Part shown: piece by piece, positions 46,301 to 59,369 of the stretch
Layout: every line of letters starts with the position of its first letter
How positions within the stretch are numbered: the stretch's first letter is position 1
NCBI GenBank assembly: GCA_008828725.1
Contig: MEHQ01001858.1
Span: 180,843 to 244,842, forward strand
Reading direction: 5' to 3'
DNA length: 64,000 nucleotides
Origin: Saccharina japonica
Taxonomy: Eukaryota; Sar; Phaeophyceae; Laminariales; Laminariaceae
Program-made: the position numbers and the translations under genes
Notes under the pieces: generated by a model
Seen by the model: the letters and a program-made list of their open reading frames with translations, nothing else
Database searches by the model: none
Told to the model about the DNA's origin: nothing

Positions 46301-49300
46301 GCCTTGGTCTCCGGTAATAGAGAGAAGAAACGGCTCCAGCCGCGACAAGGCCTCTTCTCCGAAGTTGCCCCTCATCTAACAAGTACGTATGCAAGCGTAG
46401 TGGGATTCGGATACACGCACAAACCAACCATCAAACATAGCAATCAAAGGTAGTAATCGAATACAGTCATCAGACACAGCAGCAGCAGCAGCAGCGATAG
46501 CGAGAGCACCAACCTGTATAAGGCGAGAACGCGCCAAGCGAAAGGCGCATGCTGTGCTGCTGTATACGAGTAACCGCAACCTGCCGTAACCATAAAAACA
46601 CGAAACACAAAATCCGTACAGTACGAGGCACAAACTACAAAATGCCACAGAAACGGCCCAGCCAGGAAAGCACGGAGCTCCAGGGCCCAGCTGAATTTTC
46701 TTTTGGCCTCTACCGGCAATATCGTCATTGAACAAACAAAACAGAAAACACCAGCAAGAAGGCACCCCTCCGTAGAACAAACCACCCACGCAATAGTAGG
46801 AGCCCTACAGTACTGCAGCACAAGCAGAGGAATGCAAAAAAACAGACACACAGAAGCCCGGACAGTACCGGGAGCTCTACTATAGGTTCCAAGTCCATCG
46901 GCCTTTGACCTCCTTTTGACCTCTACCACTACTTGTCTCACTCCGACACCCGAAATCGCCAGCAAAGGGGTATGCGTTAAGCAAAAACATAAAACACCAG
47001 TAAAAGCAACAGTAGAAAGGTAAGTAGAAGCATCGGTAAAAGCATTAGAATACCAAAATATCACCAGGATAACTATCGATAGAAGTATCGTCTATCAAAA
47101 TCACCAGCGCCGGCAACAACTCAAAAACAGCAGACAGCTCATGCCTATACTCCGTGCCATACTCAGAAGAACCTCAAGTTCGATGGCGTCACTGCGTTCG
47201 GCTTGAAAACGGAGAGGTCTACGCAAACTAGGGCTGATAATGAGCCAAAATGACGCAGGGTGATACCAGGTGGCGGAAGCGTGATGACGGCGTTGAGGCG
47301 AAAATAAAGCGGACTTCGAGGCATCTCACACTGCAAGGGCTATTCAATTGTTACATTGCTACTGCTACCTGAATAGCATTCGTGGTCTCGAACCTTTGTT
47401 TACCGTCACGGTTCATGGTATTGCTAAATTAAAGCAAACACGGAATAAACTGCACATGAACACCTGCCAACCTCACATGGGGAGGGTGGTGCGTCGAGTG
47501 TCCCAGCACAAGAACCCCGCACGGCAATGTGTACGACTTAGCATTTGAAACACCGCAATCATAACAAGTGCGCACACATGCTGTATCATACGGACAAAGC
47601 CTAGATGTGGCGGTCAACAATTATTAACGCTCGAACGGCAGTCGTATACAGCAGCCTACACAATCAAGCTGATCTAAAGCTTGTCTATCTTACCATCTTA
47701 CCAGTCGCTTTCTGTCGAAGCATGCCGTGTCGTAACTCTGTAGCACCGGAGGGGTTTGTCCTGCAGTCTATAAAAATCAATACACTGTAGACACACTCGA
47801 AAACAGCAAAGCGCAACGAAACCGTTTCCAAAGCCCGCGTTCCACCAGCAGACGGCCACCATACGAGCAGTAACAGCAGTGACAGCAGTGCTGTACCTAC
47901 CCATGAGGCGATGATGGCGTACGGGTTGTCTTGTTCACTGAGCTTGGTGATGAGAGCCTGAGACTCCACCTGCAAATCAGCGAGCAGGGAACCAAAATTG
48001 TTAAAAACGTGCGAACAGGCAAACACAGTGACCGCAGCCACATAATGGTTGGAAAAGTACCTACGGTAGAGGCAGACACAGCGAATAGGGTAGGCATGGT
48101 CCTCGCCAATCTGTCAACCGGGTTTGAAAAAACTTTCGTCGCATTGGTGAATATTCTTAAGCACGGTGTGGCTTATTGAGGGTTCCGAAAAGCTGCGAAT
48201 AGAACATCTTTTAAAAAACGCGTATTGAACTTTTCCCCAAAATTATGACACCATCGCCTCCTCGCTGACAGTTTCGGATTGTCACGTTAGGGATAGTGGC
48301 AACGATGATGTACCACCAGTACCACCAGTACCATCATATCGACAAGAGGGTTACCGACAGCCTATGGTAAACCCTGGTCGCTAGCGATTGCTTCCTTCGT
48401 TTGCGCGGCAGGAACGGAACACCCCCCCACAGCCTATTTTATAACTTCACACAACCCATTTGATAACTTCGCTGGCCAACGCCAACGGGAAGCACAGCGA
48501 GCACAGGACGCAGCCCTGGCGACTGTGACACCCCTCCTGTGCGACACACTGCGGGGGCATATGTGGCATGTGATGGGTGGACACTTGTGGAAGCGACGGG
48601 GAGGTTCCTATTTCGGTACATGTCAATGACCGCTTCGATCGTGATAGCTGCCAATTTGCAACCATGGCAAGGCCCCCTCTCGGTGTTCGCGCCCCGCACC
48701 CGGACAAGCTACTCGTACAGTGCAAACATCAGGGAATCTGCGTCGTGCATGTCTCGGTTTCGGAACACCATGCCGTAGTGTTCCAGCTCGCTCGCTCGCT
48801 CCCACATCGATAGCTAGTTTATCATCACTGTTTCATCAGGGAAAGCAGAGTCTCGATATATCGTATGTGTGTATTTTTTCGTCAATGCTTTGCTCTAGCT
48901 TTGCACGAGGTCGCGCTTTGTACAAGGCAGTCAATATCTTTAACCTCGAGAACATAAACAGCGATTGCGACAAAAATCAGCAAGCTTGGGCCAGAAACAC
49001 AGGCTGTCGTTTCGTTCTAATTTGTATCAACATTTCTAATCTAACATTTAAAGTGGCGTGTCTCTCGGGCGCTAGACTTCCCCAGCAACCCTGCACACCG
49101 AGAACGGGTCTACCCTATTTTCCTGTTTTCAACACCTACTGTGTAGGGTTGGCGACGACATGCGTGCCGGAAATGCTATAGCTCGTCTCTACCGCTGTTA
49201 CTGGGGTACGATGTGTTCAAGCACTCACCGTAAGCCTCGGTACGATCACCACAGAGAGAGACGTGATTGCCGTGAGCAGCAGCAGGATATACACCGCGGC

Positions 49301-52223
49301 GTAGGCTGGTCGGGGAAGCTTTTTAGGCAACCTTCTCCACCCCATGCGCTCACCCATCCTACCGTGGTGGAAGCAGCCCCCCACCACCCCACCAAAATAA
49401 CCAAATAAAAGTCAAGCAAACGCGCACACCAAGCGAAGATTAGATCATTCGTCAAACGCAACTCATGTACCAGTACCGCCGGAACTCCGTTAAATTAACA
49501 ACGTCAATCAGCGGCGAATGAATGAGCCGAAACAAGTAAACCGATCACGCGTTTAATGCCCTGCTGGCTGTATCGATAGCGCCGTTGCTCTTCGATCTCA
49601 AAAATCAAGTATTTAAATATTTACCCCTCGGGTAGATTCTGACACAACCAGAAAGTTCTTGTAATATTGTTGAAGCCATGCACTATTCATCAGCTGAAAC
49701 GCTTCTTCAACGTATGATATATAGTCTATTGCCTATAGCCTATAGTCTACATCATTCCATCATTCCATCATCAGTACAGTCAATCTAACACATACGTCTA
49801 CATGCGTGAAAAATGAAGAAATCGATTCGAAAGTCCGTTTTTAAATTCTGTTGTTTGTCAAACACTCACAATAACCTTTGCAATGTTTTCTATGTTTTCT
49901 ATCGTCCTTTTATCAGTTATTTTCAACACATACCAACTTCCACCATGACGTCATGGTGAGCGCACCTATTCACACCTTCACACCAATGCCCACGGCAGTC
50001 AAGTGGTGCCGCCGGCAACGTTTACGACTATTAATACTATATTATGGCGGTACCGTATACTGTAATCAAGTAATTGGACAACACATCCCCTGGAATGATT
50101 TTCCGGGCCGATTTTGTCGATAAGGTGCCTTAGAGCTTAGAGGAGTACACCCAGCCAAAATGGTGGGTTTGGACAGAGATATCTCCACGACATCAAACAT
50201 CAAACCACACGCATCGCTCGACATTACTATACCATAACTATAGCATTTACCAGGTAGCACTTAGCGTTTAGCACTATTAACACTATAGCATTACTATAGC
50301 ATTATTCACGTTTAGCACTACTGTAGCATTACGGTAGCATTTTTAGCGTTTAGCAGGTTATTAGCACTTTCACTCTCTCCGTCGTGGAGAAAAGGTTAGG
50401 GTTAGTGCTAACGATAGTGCTGATATTAGTGCGAATTGTGTCGGAGGGCTAGAGGTGTGTTGTCTTGCGTGCTATATCATACGGTACTCTGTTACCTCTG
50501 CTACCTCTGTTACAATGGCAAGCCGCACGGGGAAGGTCGTGATGTTCAGATTGCCTGTCATATAATACAATAATTATGGACCTGCCCCACAAGCCCCACA
50601 AGCTTTCCACCCTTCCACCACAGTAGGAATCGTCAACGAATGTCAAGGAATCATCAAGGAAGGGATCATCGATAACGACGTCCAAAGTACATGCCTCGAC
50701 TACGTGATCGTCGACGGCCATGTGTCACCACAACACAATACTGCACAATATACAAGCGAGTGCCGGACCACAGTACAGCAAAAAGCAGGCTGCACCGCCC
50801 TCAAGCGATGCAATACAGTGGCTTCAAACTTTTAAATGGCGACAGAAGAGTATCATACATGGGGACAGCGTTAGTAGAACAGGGGGAGTCCACGCGGAGC
50901 GAGGAAGCGAAGGGGGCAAAACGAAAGAACAAAAATTTGGGCATACCTCCGCAAGGCCCTGTTCCCTTTCTCCATGCTGACTTCGATGACAGAGTTACCC
51001 ATGTACGACAACACAAACGTTCCCAGCATCACCCCGTAGAAAAATCTCAGCCGTGAGAGCACCAGTGCGAACACCATCCAAGCACCCAGCTGCACACAGC
51101 ATCACAGCGAGAACGACAACAAGGACAGCGCTGCTGAGTTAAAAATGTGATGACAACCCGCCTGGAAAGAGATTGCTGGAACCATACCTATTCATAGAGC
51201 TACCATTAGCCATTGGCACACGAGTACCCGAATTAAAACAGGTTGGCAAAAGTACCTGAGCAGCAGCTAGTAATCTAGTAATCTAATAATAGTTGAAGAT
51301 GGCGCAGCAGAAGAGAACATCATGTAAAGGCTCCCCCTCACGCTCAGGTTGTCTAAAGAGAACATTCCTCGCTAGGCTACACAATGCTAAATCGTGCAAT
51401 CCGCCATCGAAGAAACGCCGGCCCGGCTGCTGTCGCGGAGCCTCGACTGTATATGATACCAATCTGAAATCTCTACGTTAAGCCAATCCCTGCTATAGAG
51501 CAACCTTTGCCGTAGGCTAACGGTGGCGAAGAGTCGTGGACAGCCCGAAAGCATCATATCCACGGTTGTGGCACCGTGTGCATGTCTCTTTTGCTCAATG
51601 CAACTACGCAGAGCTAACTTCTCTCTTGAACGCAAAGCCACAGCAAGAAGCATGGCTCAGTGAGTGCGCTACGCAAGTCTAGAGCGTCAGGTACTACTAA
51701 CTAACTAACCTTGAAGCCACCACTCATCTTAGAACGAAGGGCAAGACGCATCGCAAAGGCGCCTTAAAGACGCCCTGACACCGGGTTTCGCGATATGCAG
51801 ATACCATTTGACCGCTTTTCAACGAAGGCGTAATCTTAAAGGCGTAATCTTACTGCAGCGGCTGCGGCGCCACTAGGCATAGGTTATAACTTGGAATCAT
51901 CCTTACCCATAACGGTAGCCCTAAATGACATCCCGTAGTAACCATAACAAACTTCGCTTCATATGGTAAAACTCGGAGCAGCACCTTTTTCGTGTCATCA
52001 GCGGCCATCATCTCCAGGAAGCGGTCTAGACTACTCGCTCCTTTGGAGCTGCCCGTAAAGCCAGAGCCTCCTCTTTCCTCAACAAGCGCCGAGCCCACCG
52101 AGCCGGCCGAGCCGACCACGGGAGCCTGTCCATCTCCGTCAACCCCAAATCCTGCGTTGGCCTCGTCCCTACCCAGGTCGAACTTAGCACTCGCTGTGGC
52201 CCTGGTAGCCACAGTCGGGGAGT
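40353..52223 (-). CDS. AI-2E transporter-family (PF01594, TMEM245-like) multi-pass membrane protein, 12 exons
   Basis: Minus-strand exons in transcript order: 52223-51985, 51089-50947, 49358-49229, 47969-47901, 46375-46287, 45717-45540, 45430-45395, 44878-44759, 44029-43945, 42443-42304, 41482-41417 and 40532-40353 (TGA stop). Every intron is GT-AG and all phases agree, giving about 490 residues. Order: a hydrophilic Ala/Gly-rich segment; N-terminal helices (RFFYGVMLGTFVLSYMG; AYAAVYILLLLTAITSLSVV); an amphipathic middle; FSFMVIWDLP; GQSFEVQFTIAAINTLLTTA; GPLVLSFIVFLCSFVPVVG; FGVHAVEAYFLNPQ; KLHPVVVIGVLYMAEHLVG and GLIMAVPCAVFVINN. The Q..IA..NT, F(V/I)P..G, EAY.LNP and LHP blocks are the family signature. 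Bacterial members export small molecules or ions; the eukaryotic substrate is unknown. The 36-bp microexon (ATTLLLTGVMTS) is the least certain part, and the start codon is not assigned. Confidence 0.88.
46376..47900. other. Intron of the AI-2E-like gene
   Basis: Contains a (CAG)n tract at 46478-46494. A 206-codon minus-strand open frame at 46444-47064 has no domain, is partly microsatellite-driven, and would clash with the exon chain, so it is not called. Confidence 0.5.
50230..50425. repeat. TAGCA/TTAGCRTT short tandem repeats in an intron
   Basis: About a dozen irregular TAGCACTA, TAGCATTA and GTTTAGCA units occur between 50248 and 50372, ending in GGTTAGGGTTAGTGCTAACG near 50394. It lies between exons 49358 and 50947 of the AI-2E-like gene. 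Confidence 0.6.
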
Positions 52224-52404
52224 CTATAGGCACGTATGGTAAGGTGTAGGGAACGCCATGTGCAACGCATTCGTGAGTGTTTTTAAGTTTAGAACTTTAC
52301 GGAGGCATAGGTAGCGACCACAAAACGGACAAGTGCGATGATGTTATGCTGTTGTGATATGGTGTTATCAAGCGCCTACTGTAGGAAGAGCGTGTAGCGG
52401 TCCA

Positions 52405-52510
52405 ACTATCATCATATCATCATATCATATTATCATCATATCATCATATCACCAGCTCATCATATCATCAGATCATCAGATCATCAGATCATCAGATCAT
52501 CATATCATCG
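52405..52510. repeat. ATCATATC / ATCAGATC microsatellite
   Basis: Runs of CATATCATCATATCAT pass into CAGATCATCAGATCATCAG. Simple repeat. Confidence 0.85.
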
Positions 52511-53306
52511 TGCTCCGCGCGTGTGGTACAGCTCCTTAAATGGCGGTTCAGACACACACCCTATATACACAGGCAGGTCGGGCTGCTTGGTGCTGCCAAT
52601 GGTTGATGCTGTGACCGCCATTCGTTTTCGACATCGTTGCCCCGTGTACTATATCCAAGTCAACCCCCAAAGGGGTTACCAGTGGTTAATACATACTACA
52701 AATAACTACCTGGTATACCTGGTATACAGCTGGTATATGCTGAAGTAGGTGGCTAGTGGTGCCGCACAGGCGGAAGAAGTATCAAGACTATATTGATATC
52801 TGGCAACCGTTTGCTAAGCGTTGTGCCAATACGCAAACACATGGAAGGCAAAGGACAAAGGATGCCGCACGCCGTCCGTGAACACCGCAAGGTACTGTTC
52901 CCTACTGCACCCTACTGTCCCCTACTGTCCCCTACTGTAGTGCAGCGTGAGGTACTGTGAGGTGTGAGGGTTTCAATTATGTGCGGGCGAGCGTGTGAGC
53001 GCGTGCGGCTGGCTCTGGCTCTGCAAATCGTCGTCCGCTTCGGTTAGCGCTTAGCGTCACAGACTTTGTGGCCATGCTCACATATATCATATATCTTCAC
53101 GCACAGAGCGATTTGTTCGCCGGCCGTCCCCGTCTCCCACAGAGCGATCAGAGCGATCAGAGCGATCGCGGTGTGACAGAGGTGACACTCTTTACTCTCT
53201 AGGTGTACTGGAGTGAGAGTGAGGGTGAGGAGCAACATTCCAATATTCAACTCGTAAGAGTATCAGCCACACAATTCCAACTGTAACCCTTCCAAAAAAC
53301 TGAAAC

Positions 53307-54005
53307 ATTAATAGCGCGGCTCTTTCGAGCTTCGCTTTCGGCTGCCATCGATCGAGCTGGCCGAACGACCACGGCACCAAGCACGGCACCAAGCGCGGAC
53401 TGGAAGGAACAATGTAAAGGGCCTCAAAGCACGAGGGGACAGCTGTGACACGTATTTACTGCTGTGGACACTGGGCCCTTTCCGCATGAACAAGGGACAT
53501 GGCAAGAACTAGCCCTTACTACGGCAGCCGCAACCCTGTTTTAAGTGCAGATGCAACTTCAAAACTTACCGTTACCCATACCGCCAGCACCTAACAAAAC
53601 AAGCCGACCAAAGCAAGCGGGGTGAATATGCCCCCTACCCCCTACCCAATAACGCGGGAGACACCGGAGGATACGTGTCAAACCAACTATCTCCCGCGTA
53701 AATAGGTTTGACCTTGCGCTCTACGCTTGCAACATCCCACACATTATACATTCCTGCTGTTTGCCACTACTGTAAGTATTTACCCTAAGTATTAACCATT
53801 CCAATATGTAGCTGTAGATCTGAAGCAGTCTATAGACATACAGACAGGCTGCAACGTAATATCATGGGGTTCTTACTGTTGAAATTCCAGCATCGAGCCC
53901 TCCGGCGAGCCCCTCCAGAGCGAGCCACCCCCCAACGGCGGCCGTTGTACGATTGCGATTGGGATTGTCGACTGGCTCCTCCTCCGCTAGCCACCCTTTG
54001 TTCAT
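53307..54005 (-). CDS. Candidate N-terminal exons of the AI-2E-like gene
   Basis: Two exon-like pieces lie upstream of the confirmed chain. 54005-53877 starts at ATG (MNKGWLAEEEPVDNPNRN.., ending LAGGLDAGIST) and ends in phase 0 at ACA|GTAAGA. 53399-53307 follows the strong acceptor TTGTTCCTTCCAG and reads SALGAVLGAVVVRPARSM.. to ..KSRAIN, ending at GTTTCA. The two fit each other in phase. However, the second ends in phase 0 while the exon at 52223 begins in phase 1, so another exon, or a different boundary, must lie between. The hydrophilic composition would suit a cytosolic N terminus. Membership of the same gene is inferred from position and strand only. Confidence 0.4.
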
Positions 54006-54399
54006 CTCCGTTTGCGTCAAGTGCCTTGCAATGCAGTCTTCAGTCGGGCGGCAAGCAAACAAACGTACAATAGCCGTGTCGATTGACTTGTTTTTAATAT
54101 TAATAGTATGACAGTATACCCTAACCCTACCATGAGCCCTAGGGGTGATCGGATGGTCGACCTCTGTATGAGTATGAGTAGCGATATTGCGGTTTGTGCC
54201 TCTGGCTGTACGAAAACAAGTTTTCCCGAAAGTGCGCCAGGAGTTAAATCTAAAGCACTGCTGTCGCACTGCTGTTCTTCCTCTCTGCCGGGCCGAACAA
54301 AAACAAACAAACTTCGGATCAACATATCAAGATAAATCATGAGCTACATATGTATGTGTGATGTATTATATGAGAAGTATGATAAGGCATCCTCACCCC

Positions 54400-55400
54400 A
54401 AGAGAGCACACACAGCACATATATACATTCAACAAAACGCACAATCTGACGTAAAAGCGGAACTCATAATTTCGGGGGTGAATGCACCGAAGTTAGTGTG
54501 GAACACGCCATTTCTCGAATAAGAAACCCATCAATAGTCTGAGCCAGTATCCCAGTTTCTAAATATAAAATACTGTAGGGCCGGCACCCGTACGTATGGT
54601 ATGAGCCTAGGCTGTGCTATGATATGCATTACAGGTAAAACCAGGTAAACAGGTAAACCATACGAGTACGACTCGTAATACTGTTGTGTGTGTGTGGCAA
54701 AGATAGAGCAAAGTAGAGTCTTGTGACTACAGTAGGGCCAAGTAAGTTAGGTCGTGACGTGACAGCACTATTCGTACATAGTATACATGCTACCAGGTAC
54801 CGGTATATGCGATATACCCTTTCATAAGAAAGAGGGTCGCGAGAAACCCAGCCTGACATTTCCGGGGCAATACGGAGTTCGGGAGCATTTCTTAATACTC
54901 GTAGTCAGAAGTTACAGTATAATAGTGTGGAGCACGCCCTTTCTCACCCAAGAACTTCATCCTGGGCCAGTTTCCCGTTTGTTTACGTATATTACAGTTT
55001 GTCATACCTGGTAGGAGTTGGTTATTAGAGTACAGGTACGTAGGCGAAGCGTATGATGGCAGATAAATCACTTTGATCGGTAACACCCATCACAGGCGAT
55101 TCTGCTGCTAACACTCACACTACTCGTACAGCAGTACAGGACGTCTACAGCAGTACCAGGTACCAGGCATATGTTGAACGAGGATTTCGTATTATATCAA
55201 TACTATTAATACCAAGTATTTACTACCTCAATGGTGTTAATATCACCAAGAAAACGAGCAGCTACGATAATATCATAATATCATAATTGCTGAGCCGATA
55301 TCGTACAGGAGTCAGTGTACGATGCGCCCTTTCTCAAATTACAAGTCGAGTCTGACCCATCTTTCGGTTTCTATATTTTGTTCTTAATAGACTACGAGTA
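54400..55400. repeat. U-type dispersed repeat, three diverged pieces
   Basis: GTGTGGAACACGCCATTTCTC (54498), GTGTGGAGCACGCCCTTTCTC (54925) and GTGTACGATGCGCCCTTTCT (55315) are each followed by AAGAA.C or a similar word, a GGGCCAGT- or TGACCCATC-like word, then CAGTTTCTA- or GGTTTCTATA-like sequence within about 100 bp. They are the same repeat in one orientation, strongly decayed. No gene recognised between them. Confidence 0.5.
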
Positions 55401-55789
55401 CTCAAGTTATCAATTACACCAGTTCATAATTTAACCGCATTTGTTTTGGACCGGTTTCATGGTGCAGATAGCGGCACGAGGAATGCCTGTTTATGACATC
55501 TTTATGACATCTATTGACATTTCTCACGGCGCAGAGAGCGGCCAGATATTTGGAGTACTTCGCCAATTTTCCACCAGGTGTTGTCCATTGTGACACTTTA
55601 TGCATTACATGTACGGCGTTATAATGCCCATTGGTCATACGGGTCTGTTTCCCCATACTGTACTGTGCAACACTATACTATTAATACGATATAATGGCCA
55701 TTAACCTATTCCCCTGTGACACCAGGCCTCTTTGTTGCATTCATACACCCCTGCTCGCATTTGCGATGCCAATATGCATTCAATAACGT

Positions 55790-57125
55790 ACGGGATGGAC
55801 TGTTTTTCCCGCCGCAGGCGGATTTGTTTTGGGTCTTCCCGAGGGGGGGTTTGGGAAAAAGTTCCCGTTTGTTTACCGCGGGATGTGAATGGGACGGGAA
55901 AGTGGAAAGCCATTTGGTTGACAGGATGGGACGGGAATACACGATTTTTTGGCGGTACAAGACGGGGCGGGAAACGATTTTTTTGGCGGTACGCGACGGG
56001 ACGGGAAATGATCGGTGAACAGGTCGGGAATAGATCCGGAAATCGGTCGGGAACATAGTCTTGATGGCATCGGACTACGAGTACATGATTTCTTATGATT
56101 TCTTGATGGGACGGGAAGCGATCGGGCAACGTCGGGAATAGGTGGGGAAATCGGTTCGAAACACGGTCGGGAAACGCAGGCCGGAATAGGTGGGAACACA
56201 ATTGGGAACGCGGGCTCGAGACAACGGCTGAAAAGAGCGAACGTAACCCAGTCTTCTTTGTGTACTGGTATCATAGTTTTTTCATCCCACAACTGGTTTC
56301 ATTTTGCATTTGTGATGTGCAGCAACTTGGGTTGCTTGCTTGGGGCTCTCTCTGCTTGAGCGGTGCCGAAGCGAGGCGCCGAAGCAGAGTCGCTGGCATC
56401 ATCCGCCTCTACAACGTCCATCCTTGCCATGTCTTGTGTTTGCGCCGGGCGTGTGGTGTGTGTGCTTTGTTTGCAAATGCATGACCGATTTTGTATTAAA
56501 TTACTTCAAGTAGTCAGGTGTGAGTTTGACCCATTGGATGGTTTGATACAAATTTTAACTTTGTATTTAAAATGAAAAAAATGAGAGGGAAGAATAGAAG
56601 ATAAGGTAAACAAATCGTATACGAATATCTGCAGTCTCCAGTGTACTCGTATCATTATACCAGGTACTGCTTGTATGCACTGTGTGTAGTGGGTACGCTC
56701 TTACTGCCATTGCATCTCAAAAGTTGCATAATCCAGTTGCATCCATGGTAATTCGATGGAAAGACGAGAAAACCGGCGGTAATGGAATGGGAATATCTGC
56801 TCCAATAGTGAGATAAGGGAAAGCTGTGCCTAAAGTCGGGATGGGACGGGAATATCTGAGCAGACAGTGGGAAGGGAATACCGGTAGTCGCGACTGGGCA
56901 GACGGAGGGATGGGAACAGTCGGGACTGAGGAGACAGAGGGATGGGAAACAGTCTGGAACGGGAACACGACACCTTACCGCGGGATGATAGAGTTCGGGA
57001 ACATAAAACTAACGACGGTAGCGGTCGGGAAATCGCGGTCGGGAACAAAATATCACGTGGTTTCTTCCCGTTCCCGTACCGTACCGTTCCCGTCCCGACC
57101 ACATTTTCCCGTCCCGACTTTTACC
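55790..57125. repeat. GGGACGGGAA-rich degenerate repeats
   Basis: Two clusters, 55790-56180 and 56830-57120, contain many GGGACGGGAA, CGGGAA and GGTCGGGAA words, with the complementary CCCGTCCCG words at about 57065-57115. Unit spacing is irregular (about 15-40 bp). The inverted words at the right end could be one arm of a terminal inverted repeat with GGGACGGGAAAAAC-like ends. Frames across it give only Gly/Arg/Asn-rich or Pro/Ser-rich sequence. Confidence 0.55.
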
Positions 57126-57972
57126 GCGCGTACCCTTGGTACATAATACATATTTATACCAGTACTGTACCTGTTAGGCTATACTGCTGTAGGCAATACT
57201 CGTATTAATAGCAGAGCAGCGGAGCACGTGCCCCCCTCGGGCACGCACAATGCAACGTGCAACGTAAGCACTCACTCACTCACTAGTAATAGGTATGTTT
57301 ATACTCATAATAAAATACAGATGCTTGGGAGAACAGAAAGAAGCGAGCCTGAAGGCATGATGCAACATGGCAACCTGACGTTGACATTGCTCTGGCAATG
57401 TGATATGCAGCGGAACGGCTAGCGCCGCAACCTTAAACCTTGTGCGTGCCTGTTGTGCCTGGGCTGCCTCAAAACTGCATTCCTTTGCGTTGCTTCGTTG
57501 CCTGCGAACCGCGACCTACTCGTACTGCTGTATACTCGTAATACCTACCAGGTACGTACGAAGCAATGTCACGTTTGGTTACATGCTGTTTATGATAGTA
57601 ATGGTCATGGTATGTAACGATTGACTCTACTATTAATACTACTCGTACTACTGCTGTACAGCACTACTTACGCTTTATGCCAACACTACTGCTGTGTACG
57701 TAAACATGCACAGCGTACAGCAGTAGTACGTACGCACTCGTGTATAGACGCGTGCCTGGTGTAAAGCCGTAGTACTCATGTGTGCCATGTGTGTACGAGT
57801 ACTCATCATGTGGAGGAGCACCTGTATTTGAACATCAATGAGGTACGACAAGACTCTTGCACGAGCGACCAATGGCAGCTTGCGATTCAGTTTAAAACTT
57901 TGGGCGGGGCTTCAACGCTTGAGCGGCCACCTCGGTGTCAAATTCAGCCACAACCGTGCAATACATTCTTAC

Positions 57973-58232
57973 CTCCAAGTGGCCTTGTACTGTCTCGATC
58001 CTTGCGATGACCCGCGGATCAAGGGGCCGAAGCCCACGATTGCATCGGCAGCATCTTGTGCGTCGATGTGATTTACGCCCGTTGTGCGAGTAGTCAAGCC
58101 TTGAGACGTTGCAAAGCTAGGCTGTTGCAAAGCCGGACGGAAGATCAGTGCTGATGCAGGGTTCAGCACTAATGCCGAGCCAATAAGGCATACTATAATG
58201 GGTTCCCAACGAGGATGGTTTGATCGCGCCAT
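57973..58232 (-). CDS. Candidate first exon, protein with signal-peptide-like N terminus
   Basis: An ATG at 58232 (GCGCCATGGCG) opens an 86-codon exon ending in phase 2 at the strong donor TTGGAG|GTAAGA. The peptide starts MARSNHPRWEPIIVCLIGSA and continues LVLNPASALIFRPALQQ, then a Ser/Thr/Gln-rich, acid-poor stretch (SFATSQGLTTRTTG) and DAADAIVGFGPLIRGSSQ. A hydrophobic core ending in ASA, followed by a hydroxylated basic stretch, recalls the bipartite plastid-targeting presequences of algae with secondary plastids (ASAF-type site), but +1 is Leu rather than the favoured Phe. A possible second exon begins after GGAATGCAG near 57472 (FEAAQAQQARTRFKVAALAV) and fits the phase, with a weak acceptor. 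The function is not recognised. Confidence 0.45.
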
Positions 58233-58669
58233 GGCGCCGCGCCTCGCGTTTGTCGTCGTCGTTTCCAGCGGGCAGAATATCCCCCCACGCTGGTTCTTTC
58301 GGGAGTTGCATAATATGTTTAGCGGCGTCACGCCACTAGTCGAAGAAAGAAATGAAACGGTTTTCTGTTTCTTTTTTACGACGACAGAAATCTGGACAAT
58401 CGAAAAACTTGAACGCGGCTGTTGCAGATCGGTGTCTCGGGTGTCTTTTGCATCTCAATATGCGCCCGTACATCGTACCAGGTCTGAGGTAGTACGTACA
58501 AGGAATATTCATCTTCTTCGCGGGAATCTTGAGGATTGAGGACCCTGCGGCTACGTACAGTTAGTGGGGGCCCGTCAATTTGGCTTCCAGGCTCAAAGTC
58601 TTATTATTTTGTGTGCCCTCCTTGGTGCCCTCACCAGCAACAGTTAACATTTACTTACGACGTTTCTTA

Positions 58670-58830
58670 TGGGGCGATAACCAAAAACGGGTATACCCGC
58701 GGTCGGTTTTCACTTAAAAACGGGTACACCCTGGAACCAAGTAAAAAACACACCCAGCGAGCCACGCGATTGGCCAAAACAAATTGCAAATTTGTACCCA
58801 TTTTTGAGAGATGATAATGTCCCGGGTACA
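58670..58830 (+). repeat. V-type dispersed repeat, copy 3
   Basis: GATAACCAAAAACGGGTATA, AAAAACGGGTACACC, AAGTAAAAAACACACCC and GATTGGCCAAAACAAATTGC follow the layout of the copy at 20630. Confidence 0.6.
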
Positions 58831-59369
58831 ACTGCTGTAAATGTCTGCGATTATGCTTGGCTTTCAACCGTTTTTGGTTGTTAATTTTGCTTAAACCACT
58901 TGCCTACAGTGTGCCTCGCTCTCCGCTCCGTCTGCGTCCGCTCTTTCGTTGTTTCATTTTGGCCCTTTCATTTTCTTCCAAGCCTTTTCACAATTCACTT
59001 GAACTCTACGTCGTATTCAACCATTTTATGCATCTGGGCACGTACTTCTTCAGAATGATACGACCATCCACCTACTGTATGTATTATGTATGATATGTTG
59101 TCGTATGTATACCCAGCAGTACCAACATACCTGATACCAGTATCTGTTTTTACTGTAATACGACTGCTTTTTGCTGTACGTAGTATAGGGTGCATTTCAG
59201 CTAGACGCTGAGACCAAGTAAAACACACATACATGCTTGCCGCCAGAACCCTCGGCCTCTAAATAAATACCCCTGACCCTCGGCCCTGCTTCCGATCCCA
59301 CCCGGACCTGAGCCCTCCAAACATAATGTGGACACGTTTGAATGTATAGTTGGGCGCCGACAAGTGTGC

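Noticed and set aside
46444-47064. 206-codon minus-strand open frame
   Set aside because: Lies in an intron of the AI-2E-like gene, partly encoded by a CAG tract, with no family resemblance.
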